Source: Phoronis australis
Lineage: Eukaryota; Phoronida; Phoronidae
Direction of reading: 5' to 3'
Length of the DNA stretch: 64,000 nt
NCBI GenBank assembly: GCA_002633005.1
Contig: NMRA01000238.1
Span: 434,001-498,000, forward strand
The position numbers and the translations under genes were made by a program. Numbering within the stretch: the first letter of the stretch is position 1; each line of letters begins with the position of its first letter. The notes under the pieces were generated by a model. It was not told the DNA's origin. It saw nothing but the letters and a program-made list of their open reading frames with translations, and made no database searches. Of the stretch, positions 27,601 through 39,600 are shown one piece after another.

Positions 27601-30600
27601 TGACCTGATACTAGTTGTGATGTGCAGGTGATCTCAGGGTCGTTCTTTTCATACCCAGTTTGACTTGATACTAGTTGTGATGTGCAAGTGATGTCAGAGT
27701 CCTTCTTTTCATACCCAGAGTGACCTGATACAAACTGGCCTGTACAGTGGCCGTGTCTACTTCGTCAATAAATTTGTACACAGGTAGCTGTAGACTGATT
27801 CCCTCGATATTAGGGACACTCATCTAGCTACTTGTGAGCGGCGCAGGGCAATTGCTGCATTAACGATGACTTCAGGACAATAAAACACGAGCTGAAATTA
27901 ATCAAACTGTTGTGGACTAAAACGGGTGGTTTTTGATCTGCTTGACTTCTGAAATTGAATTCCCCAAGAATAGTAACATTAGAATCATTTTTTCCAGAAG
28001 AAATACAATAAATGCAAGCCAAAAATGTTTTAGTGCCCAAGGCACATAACCCAAATACATAAATGTATGACTTGCGAGAGCGCTTCAAAATAGACTCAAA
28101 GTTGTTACTTGATCTTGGGAACTGCTTTCGTCAGGACTTGGAACTGTCCACAGGGTGAGGACAGATAACAGACACTCAAATACAGTACACAGCTTAAACG
28201 GTGAAGTTAGAAATATGAGCCTATGTGAGAAACAAATGAGAAAAAAATCCCAACGTAACGTTAATTAAGTTAAGTCACCAATTTCAAACATGAATACATT
28301 AAGTAACCGACAGTGAATCTTGCCAATAAAGCAATGGATGAAGTCATTTGGTCCATGGCGTTGTCATGACGAATAAAAAAACAACAACCAAGGATTTCGC
28401 ACACCAAAACATGAACCAAAACAATGGTTTTTCAAAGACAGCCCTGCATGGGGTCTATAAAAAGAGTGTTACCATGGGTAAGGTTGCAAAATGGACACAG
28501 CAGACAAACTAGTTATTTATTCATTTCTTTACCTATCGTGCTTGCAAGATGTTCTGGACTTTGCGCACCTGTTCTTGAATAGAATATTTAGTTTGAGCCA
28601 CGTTGAAGAATAATTAGTAAACCAAGTCTTTAAGTAGGTGGATGTACCACGGATGAAGTAAATTCTTACCACTTTTTCACCGGGACCCGGTTCAGACCGC
28701 ACTTGAAGCACTTTGGGGGGTAGACTGCCAGGCTGAACTGTTCCGAAACGAGGCTGGAGGTCATTCTGAAACATGGGATTAACTAGTCAATAATAATGGC
28801 ATTGGAAATAAAAAAGAGAAGTACTTGCAAAACATCAACAGCTTTTATTGTCGCCCCCTGTTGGCTAATATTCTCTCAGTGATCACCTGGTCCGTGTAAA
28901 TACAAGAACACTACATGTTAAAAGTATTCTGACAAAATAACCCAGAATTCACTGTCATAATGGGTGGAAGTTGAATTCAGTGTAAGAGTAGTCTTTCCTC
29001 CTTACTGAGAATGAAGGAAAATCAATAAACAACAAGGTTAGTAAGGTGGCTAAGACATTCTCCAATTAAAAATTTGCCCCCATAATAATTATCACCAGCC
29101 ATCATTAAGGGGGGAAATGGTATTTTGTCTAATTACTTGTTTAGTTCTGTACCAGACAAAGTTAACTCTAACAATGGCAGTTCCCATTCATCACCTAACT
29201 AAAATGCAAGCATTTTCTTGATACCTCTTTGGCTAGTGGCAAAAACGCCAGTAATGAGAATGGTAGTAAGTGTCACTTTTGGTGGCGGAAAACCGCGCAT
29301 TAGACAGACAAGTGCATTGCAAGGAAGCTCACGGCCTACTACAACCAAACACAAGCAAGATGGCTGGCGCTGAAGTGACTGGACGACAAGGATGGAATGT
29401 TAACTTGTGAGAAAAAATTGCTTTTTCATAAAAACAATCATTTCTCATAAGTGTCTGTTGAGTGACTCTTGCATTGTAGAACATGACCCTCAAATATTTC
29501 TCCAGTTGTAGCCCACCTCAATTCTGAATTTTGCTAGTTTAACTACAGCACAATTTAATTCTGTTTCCCAAATGTACTCCTTGAGGCAAATCTATGATGC
29601 AGTTTAATGTCAGCCCTACCAACACCACTCAGGGTATATCAGCCAGTCAGATTTAAATTTGCTTCCACAAGCCACCCTCACCAACTATTTCAAGTTCAGT
29701 GACTGAGGTCAGAGGTCATTCTACCAAATAAGGTAAACCACAGCAGACAACACACTTGTAAACTGAAAGCAGACACCATCACTCAACTACCAGACTTTAC
29801 AAACAACTAATAATTTTACTGGTTGGAAGAGCAAATTTTGGATAACTGCTAAATGGCTCTTGCTGTCAATTTTATCAAAGAATGATGCTACGTTGCCAAG
29901 TAACAAATAGACATTTTAATTCACCAACTTCTTGAAGCATCTCTTCAAAATGTTATCTGCAAGCCTGTGGTCGGAACTAACAACTCCCAGGGTCTCAATA
30001 TTTACATAAAAATTAAAGCATTCATTTGTTTTATACAAGATAACTGTGCAGAGCTACAGTGCATGCATTTGAATAGTTTTAAGAATTTAATTACATTTCA
30101 GAAATTTCAAATTCTCCTCTTCATGTGAAATAAGCTTTAGTGGGTCATTCATAGTGACCACTGCAATGTTCAAAGAAACAAATTTTAGACACATTTTTGA
30201 GAACTGACCAACCTATACACATACCCAACAGAATGTCAGCAATTCTCTATTTACATTCTTTAAATATCTCCATCATCTGGTCCGCATAGGTAATTATAAC
30301 TACTAAGTAACTTATGTTGGTAAATTGCTTCCTGCAAATAAGAGTTCTACCCAGTGCAAAGGTCTCTACAGTGTATTACAGAACTATCAGGGCAGCAAAT
30401 CTGGCAGAAAAAGTTCAACAACTTAGGCCCAGTCCACAAGGGAGCATTTTAAAAAAGTTGCATACAGAACAGTTTTTATAACAATGTTGTTTAGGCGCAA
30501 GACATATCTGTGTGGGACCTGGTGGACACAGGCTGAGATGGATGTTTAAACAGGTTTTTAAGGGTATGGGAAATACTCAACTGAGTCCAGTTGCATGTAA

Positions 30601-33600
30601 GTTACACTTGGCATTACAAGAAGATTACATCATCGCATGTCACATTATCATTGAACCAAGCATCTCATATACCAACAACCAAACTTATGCAGTGTGTAAA
30701 CTTCAAAGTTTTACGCGATCTCACCCACACGTTGAAAAGACCATATCATTCCACACAAACGAAAATGTTTTCTTAAGTCAATGTTTTAGGTTGCGCTTCA
30801 CTTCGTAAAATACTAAGATATCAACCATTCAGAGCGTGGTATTCAGTGCTGTAGAGGTAAGTAGGCGCCCAAAGCCCACCTTACAATCTTGAGCACTGAA
30901 TGTAACTTACGGTGCGTAGGCACTACGTTCAAATGCCAAAAAGGTGGTTGGCTGCACCCACGCCCCACTACAGCACTGGTGGTATTTTTGTATATCTTTC
31001 GCAATTCTACTCATTTTCACCGGTTTTTACAAGGAAACTAATAAAATCAGAAAGTGTGTTTACACACTGTTCAAAGTTTGCAGGAAGTCAAAGATTGACC
31101 ACAAAATAAGATTGAGTCTGGGGAAAGCAGTTGATGATCCAGGAGGAGTGAACACCAAAAGGCTAATGGCTGTTTACATCACAGGCGTCAAAATCTGAAC
31201 ACTTTAACTCGCGATCTGAACACTATAACTCTCAGTCTTTACCTTAAATCCTATTGCAACTGTAGCGCGGTTACTATCCCTCTGTGATGGTGGTTTAGTG
31301 AGAGGTTACGGTGTAACAGTTACTTGGTGAAAACGTGGCAGTTGTGAAACTATAACTTTGTAGGTGGCATAGCAGTCACACCTCTTAAGAAACAATGGCG
31401 CAACAAGCCACTAAGCAGAGTGAATCGGAAAGCGATTAGGGTTATAAGTTTTAACTGCTGTGAACACCAAATATTACATTACATAACAGTTACAGTTATG
31501 GTATATAGCAAGAATTACGAACTGGCTTAGCTAGTCTGAACACCAACTTAAAAATCAGTTCAAATGCCAAGGTCATCCTGTCATTAGTTATTAATACTCC
31601 ATAGAGAGACAATGAAAATGTCAGACTCTTGAAGGTCACATAGCACAGATAAGACAGTAAGAGTGATAATTAGATACTTATTAGTATTAATTAGCCTAAT
31701 TTGGTGAGAGGTTGATGTGTGCAAGTCATTCACGAAGAACACAAGGGAACACTACGCAGTCTGATAAGCAAAACAATCACCAAGGGAATCAACAAAAAAG
31801 AGCAGCCACAGACTCTGAGATGATGCTTCAGTGCTGGGCTGTTACCATAATTGGAGATTACATTATGAAGACTCCTCAGTAAGCCAATGTCTTCAACAAT
31901 TTCGATACATGTCACAAAGTCAACTGATAATTTCTATTGAGCATGGAATTTTTATCAATTGAGACAACTGGATATGCAGATTTTGCAAAAATTCGTCAGT
32001 TTGAAGATAAAATATAGGCCTAGATTGGTATTAGGTTTTAGCGATACAGTAATACTTTGGCGGCTCACACACCTATGAGCAAAGCTGACCCTATACTCGC
32101 CATTACCTGGTATTACTTCTATATATGAAACACTTTAGTAAAACCAAGTTACTGAAAAGTGAAAACACAGAATAGACATTAATGCACTCAATAAGTACTA
32201 GAAATGAACACAAACCACGCAGGAATAAGACCTCGGGTTAACCACTAAGAGACACTCATGCTTGTAATAGAAGATTAGGCTCTCCAACTATTTCACATAT
32301 AGCCCCCAGCATACGAGCACTTTAAATTTGTCTTAACGTTTTGCAAAAAGTTAAAAGTAATTAAAAGATTTTGACAAACTGACAATACGCCACGACAGAT
32401 CTCCAAAGATATTTGGTAAGCATTGACCAGAAAGCAATTTCACTGGTTCCATGACTGATCACTTCAAGAAGGAAGAGTTTCAAAATTGTTCCCTCCCTTC
32501 TCCCATAGTTTATGGTTTGAATAAATCAACTTTGGGAACCGTATGTAATATTTCAGCTTTTTAGGTTATACCGTAACAACCTATTTTACAAGAATAACTT
32601 CACAATGCAACACTGAATTGTTATATATGTGCATATATTTCTGATTTGCATCACACAATGGAGGTAATATTAAACATGGAATTGAGATGGCTCAGGGTAG
32701 GCAGGGTGTGCTTGAAGGTTTCGTATATTCAGAACAACTCCAACACTCCAACCTTACTAGCTCAGCATGTGAAATTACACTTACTGGTATATCCTAAACA
32801 TGTTTGCATTAATTAGAAATCAATCTATTCCTGTCATTTACCAGCTGGATTGATGTGCTGCAGTCATTAATTGATTACAAACAACAGGAAGCTGCACACA
32901 TGAAGGATGTGGGTTGACTGGACAGACTGTCAACCCAAACAGGCTGGTTCAAGGCAATTTGTAATGTTCAGATGCAGATTTTGAAATACTTTAGTACCAG
33001 AGTTTATAGCCATTGGATGTGATGCAGTTTTGTGCTTGAAGAGCTCAAGGTAATTTCCCAGTAATACTGGTGAGACATTGCTGAGTTCAAGCACAGGCCT
33101 CCTTAGCGACAGTTAACTACACCTCTAAACACAACCCCAGCACAGAGGAAAGAGATCATCTTTCAATGCGCTTGAGCAATCGGATATATATATATACTGG
33201 TGATCCGCTGGTATTCTACCTGGTTTGCACGTTCCCTATTGTTAATGCGTGCATGCACAGAAGTCTTTGTGTAAATGACTCGTGCTGATCCAGTTTTCGA
33301 TCCAATGTCGCGCAAATGTGACTTAGCGTAGGTGAAGTCGTACGGTGACAAATGTTCCCCAGCTTACTGGGTTAAGAGTTATTATGTTTATGACACAATG
33401 AATTAAAGAGTGATTAGTATAAGTCAAGAGTCCTTTTGATTATGGTGGGTTACCTATGATAATTACAAAGATAGGTTAAACAAACTATTTAGTTTTGATA
33501 CTCATGAGTATCCATGGTTACATGAAAGTCTTTTTTAAGCAGATTACATATGATTTCACGTCCATACAGCTCATGGCGCTAAGTGTATTAGTTGATATCT

Positions 33601-36600
33601 ATGACCGAAAAACAACAAGTAGCTGACTCAAAATGGGTCCATTTATTGTTCTACCAGGTTCTGAGATAGCGGCACAAGACGAGTAAAATGAATGAGACAA
33701 CAGGAAGATGAGAGTTCCTTATCAATGAACTGACCTACTCAAATTGGTGAAACGCTCCACTTCATAGTCCTTGATGTACCCAACATTAGGTGCAATACGA
33801 CAAAAGGTCACAAAATGTACCTGACTGAAAGAAGTCACTCATGTTTTTGCGTTGATCAGCTCGACCCATCTAACCATCTTAGTTCAACTGTATTTGAAAA
33901 TGTGCCAAGCCCAAGTCAATCTTGAGCTCTCATAATGCATAAAGTGTGGTTTGTTCAAAGTTTGCAGCAATTACATAGCTTTTGGCCACTATATAGGTGA
34001 CGACAGTGTTGATGCAAGACTGCTGAACAACAGGATGGTAACCCAATTCATGGCCACCACATTAGACATATTTGAGAACTTAAGTAGTATTCAAGTCCAG
34101 AGCAAAAATGTGCATCGCTAGTCCCGTTTAGACATCAACTTTTGGCCCGGCGCAACTGACACGGAGCAAACTGACCGGTGTCAAGCGTCCATTTACACAC
34201 ACAACTCACGAACTGTGGCAAGACGGAAATTGTAGGCTAGAAAGTTACAGGAACACACATGCTCAGGTTTACAAATGACAGGAGTTGAAGAGACAGAGAA
34301 CCTGTATTTAAGTCATCACACAAGAGCAGTAGAGATGATCCTCCTCTGATGACATGAATAAGGTAATTACCTGGACCTCTCACACTTGTTAATCCATAAC
34401 ACAAACATGAGTGAAACCTCAGACATGGTCTGAGAGTAACCCAGTGACAGCCTCGAAAATCACTTGTCATCTGCTCCAGGAACAAGATTAGAGTTGAGAC
34501 TACCGGTAGTTTTACATGCTGCAAGTGGTCCATGTGTCTTTGACGGAGGGCTTTAAACTAGAAAGATTTGAATTTTCCACTTTGTCCTCTATTCCCATTT
34601 TTAGCCTGTTACAATCATCAATGTCAAAGAATGCGAAACAAATTAAAAAACCTCATGACACAGCTGAGGTGGCTGACCTTGGTTACTTACCTACCACAGG
34701 ACAAATTGTATCTGCCATAAGACACAGCTTCTCATTAAACTTCAAATTGAAGCTGAGAAGGAAAACACCTGCTTAGTGTTTGTGAAACTGACAGAAGGTA
34801 GATACCAGACATTAAAAGCAGACAAAACTGTGTTTTAGGATTTAGGACAATTCTGGCTCTGTTTCCTGCTATTACACCATTTGAGTCTAACCATGAGTAT
34901 TCAACTAAAACATGTACTCAATGTGGATTAAAAAGAATCCTGTTGTTCTAGGTGGATGTTTTTTCCCCAAAGTTGTGGTATGTCTTGCCTAAAGCCAGTG
35001 TAGTATACTTTATAAGAAGTTTTCTAACTTATGGTGCCGGTATTCCAAATTAAAAATGGCAGATAGGATTTGTTACATATCATTATTTCATTTTAGAGAG
35101 CTAGATTAAAAAATCGCAGCTACTACCTGTTAATTGGGCAAAACCAAGGTTAGTATGCTTTTAAGGTATGATTAACATACCTTAGTATAAAGTTAAAAAA
35201 TAAAATTATACACTTTAAACTTTTAATAATTTAAATTTATACTTTTGCATACAGTTGGCTAAGTGCAGAGTTGTCGATACGGTATTGCAAAACATTAAAA
35301 CGCCACTTTAAGATTTTTAAAATGGTCACACAAATTCATACACATTAAATTAATTAACATGACATACACCAAGATATGTAGTCCTCTTAATGCTTACATC
35401 AACCAGTCTTGTGTCAAAAAATAACATTTGACTTAGACTGCAGGAACTTTTGTTATGAAGATGGTTCGTAGGTAACAATTTCATTCAACCTTTTACTATA
35501 TCCTTGACATGCGTGGATGACAGCGAGTGGAGACGGCCCCAACCACAGCCCCCTCCTCATACAAAACCTAAAACCACAACAATTAAAAAAGACCAGGACC
35601 AACACTGCAGTTTATTTTTAAAGAATAATTAATTACTGTATACCGTAATCATTGATTAGCTGTAATTGATCTGGAGTAAGCTAGGATTGTTGTTGCTTAT
35701 TTGCACCAAAGAAAAACAAGAGAGAGTTGCCGAAGTGATGACGACTGTTCATTCCAAAAGCCAGTAGAATCATTGTGAATGAACTTAATTTAAATTCAAA
35801 TTTCAGACAGTTTTAGTCTGAAAGGCATGACTGACCACCAAGTCATAACTGTGAAGCTTTGAAATCACCCAGTGCGCTAAAAATAGTCTCCTGCAAATAG
35901 ATTCTTGTTGAAGTGAAGCATGAATGTTTTCATTTGCCAGTTAAATGCTAACTTCACCTCCAAGCATCACATTGATGGTGTAGGCCAGCTCACTACACAG
36001 GGGAATGCTGAGATTCACCTTATCAATAACTGACTCACCAAGTCTCCAGGCAAAAACAATGGGTTCTGAGATTTAAGTAGAATTTTTGTGCAATGTTTCA
36101 TAGATAACCAGTTCAGACCAGTCATGACTGCACACACTGTTACATTACAGGTAGAGTTACGTACCGTACAATTTTAATAAAAAATCTCTAAAATGATAAA
36201 ACAAAAAACAAAAGAGGGGCCCGTGATCAAAGAGATTCTGTAAGGTACAGACATGGCATTTCTGAATTTCTGTCAATCCTAGTTTGATTTTCTAGGTCAG
36301 GATCTGCAGATATTCGAAAGCATTTCTCATATAAATATTCCTGCTTAACTTATGCTGGGTAGAAAACATGGAAAAGATGTTTTAATTGTTTCATGGGATT
36401 GTCTTTTAAACAGACAGATATCTATTTGTATTTATATGCCAGAGTCTTTGAAAACCATGGCTGTGTGCCCAAGATAAATCCATGAACCTAAAAGCAAATG
36501 ACCATATAGACCAGTGCAAGTAAATTACAAACATGCGGGCTGGTATTCAGGTTTCATCCAGCTAACTCAAGTCTATTCAGAAAGCTTGGGGGTACTAAAT

Positions 36601-39600
36601 AAAATGTAAACCTTCCACTGAAGCTGTTTGGTCCAAAAGACATGGTAAAAAGGAGGGACTATAATGCCACTTGTGAAACATCAAAAATTACAGAGCTCTT
36701 TGATAAAAAGGCAATGAAAACTCATGAATCTCCAAAGTAAAAATGCACTTAAGTTACATTATGAACTAGATTTGTAAATGTTGGCAGTCCAATGACATAT
36801 AAGTCATAGCATGGTTAGGCCAAACATGAAATTGTAACAGTCAAACATTTGAGCCTGACTGGCATAAAACGCGGTAATGCAGGGTACATCCACCCACTCA
36901 ATCGCGATGCCTTATGATACACTAGCACAAAAATGGACAAACTAAGGCTGTGTGTCACACTATTTAGCCATCTAAAGGCTAAATCAGTCTATTCCTTACC
37001 ATGATAGGATTCTATTTCTGTTGCCATGCGCAACCCTAAAATTGCCAACTCGAAAATCACATATGCAAATGTTTGTAGCCTTAGTTAGAAATGCAATCTT
37101 AAAAACAAAATATAAGACCAGATTTTATAAGAGTAAAATGTCTAAGGTAATACAATGTTAGTATTAAGTCAGTTAAACACACCAAAATTTCCAGGAAGTT
37201 TTACTAGGCCACCAAAGGCATTAGCTAGAAACAGGATTATATACATTAATATAACTATCATTTTATCAACATACAAACATGCCTCCTAGCAGTTGACAAC
37301 CCATTGAGGTGACAATTTGGGAGGGCAGCTTTTATCACTGGTCAGTTGCCATTTTTCAAATGCATTGTGGGTCGTCTCTCAACTCTTCAATGCTCCCGTG
37401 AAATCACAGAAAATTTGGAGATGTGGTTTATGTTCCGCAGATGCAAGAATTTAGCGTGTAAAATTAATGCGATCATGTGATATCGAGACACGATTTTTCA
37501 AGTGCATAAGTCGTAGGAGACGGGGCATGTCCAATTTTGTTCTGACTTTCGTCCAGCTCAAGACATCGCTGACAGCCTGACACCGGCCAATAGCCTCACA
37601 AAACCTATGGAAGTGGTGAGAAATGACAGCATGACTCCAACCAATACTTCTACACAATAACAGTGTCCACAGTGAGTGTACTCATTAACTCAACCCTCTT
37701 CTTACAGATGAGCTTAAGTTCATTTTTCATCCACTGCAATTCAGAGACCCATTCCAAAAATGACTTAACTTCATTTGAAATTTGTGTCAACTTTCAAACC
37801 TCCACATCTGGTAAGTTAGTCAAACTTAAGACAAAACTTAAGCCAAAAACTTACATCAAACTTAAGATCATTTTCTTGGAACGGACTTCAGACATATTGT
37901 AAAATATTATCTTAAAATTGAATTAAATTGGTGACTAAGTAGCTTTATTTATGAATACAGCAAAGATGAATGCATAATAAAATTTAGAAAGATATATGTC
38001 CACAAATATTTTTGAAAATACTACAATGAAACATTTTAAGTAAAAAAAGTGAGTCACATGTTGAAATTTCTCCAGCATACACAAGATTTTTGACAGAGAT
38101 AACAAAAGTGCAGAAGAGGACGCTCAGTAGGCTAAAAATAATGTCATCGCGAGTACCATACAAGTCTCACGTCAAACATTAGAATCTGAAGTATGACGAA
38201 AAACATACATTTCGTAACTGAACCATTGTCATTGATAGCAGGAACTGAAGCTATCCGAGAGACGCATTTGTGTAGCCATTTCCTTAAGTGAAAAAACAGG
38301 TACTTTGGCTGTATTTAGGAACACTAAGATGGTAATGGACTGATATAACATGCCCGCATTTTGAGAACCAGTTTTCTTAACTGAATAACGGGCATCAAAC
38401 TGGTTCTCAAAATACCGGCACTTTATATCAGAGTATTGCCCAAAGATGTTTGCTGATACTTGAGACACATTTCAATCACCCTGGCACGTTTAAAGTCCCC
38501 CCCCCAAACGTCTTTGGGTTTTCACTTTTCAGGTGTGGGAAATACTTAAATTACTTCTTGTAATAACAAAGTATGACTTCTTTTTGGTAAATCAGTTACC
38601 ATCAGTTAATAAGAATAAGTTGAACAAACAATGCTTTTCTACACTGCTGTGTATCACAGTTTAAGATAGTCAGAGATGCCTACCCCAAAATATAGCTTCC
38701 AGTAGTCCTGCAGAAAATTATCAGTAGTTTTGCATAACTTTCAGTAGTTTTTGACAAATGACTTTTTACAGAGTCAACAACACTTCTAACCATGTTTTTT
38801 TCTCTAATGGAGAGACTCAGCATAAAATATTTTCAACTGCCAGGACTATTTACTTAAATTCTTCCTGTCACCTGCACACCCAGACCTGCATTTTGCAACA
38901 ACTAAGGCCTTCAAAGTTGGAAGACCAAGAGTTGACCTGAAATCTGCATGTTTTTTGTGAACAATGGAGAAAATCCACTCACAGTGCACACTGGGGTGGG
39001 GAATGTGACCCAGGATTGCATGTTACAATTCCGAAATATCAGTTCAGCTCCGACTGTGATTCGGTAATTTCCGTGAAAACAAAGTTGTGAGTGCTGGGTG
39101 TAAGCAAGCACATCGTTTTGAATCAGTTTGTTAGAATAAGATTCTAAATTAATTAACACAGCTTTTAATTTCACTGTATTTTGTTTGAGCCATCAGTAGT
39201 CCTATACTTTTGACAATAAATGCATAGTAACTATGCCAATCTGTACTAGTAGGTATCTCTGGATAGTGCAACGACAACAACTTTTACATTTTATATAAAA
39301 TATTGGCACCACGCTGTTCATACACTTTTATTGATGTTTGTGCATTCCTGACACATTTGGTTTTTAGTTGAGGAAAACATTGGAATAAAATACATCCATT
39401 GTACACACAATCTGACTGGACGCTTGTAATAACTAAAGAGCAAATAAAATGGTTATATGCAGTGTAATTGTAAGACAGGAACACAAAGACTACACAATTT
39501 ATCATCACAAATCAATTGACTAACCATAGAAAGAAACATCTGTATAGAATGAAAAGTATACCCTGAAGTCTGGCATCGGACGGGGTGTTGGCTGCACGAC

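Noticed and set aside
28091-28180. Possible missing SMP exon (CLLSVLTLWTVPSPDESS...) on the minus strand
   Set aside because: Borders and phase would fit, but the peptide shows no strand or residue match to the SMP family at this position and the acceptor lacks a pyrimidine tract.
34237-34533. 98-codon minus-strand frame in intron 1
   Set aside because: No recognised family, no splice context and no repeat partner in the window; probably chance.
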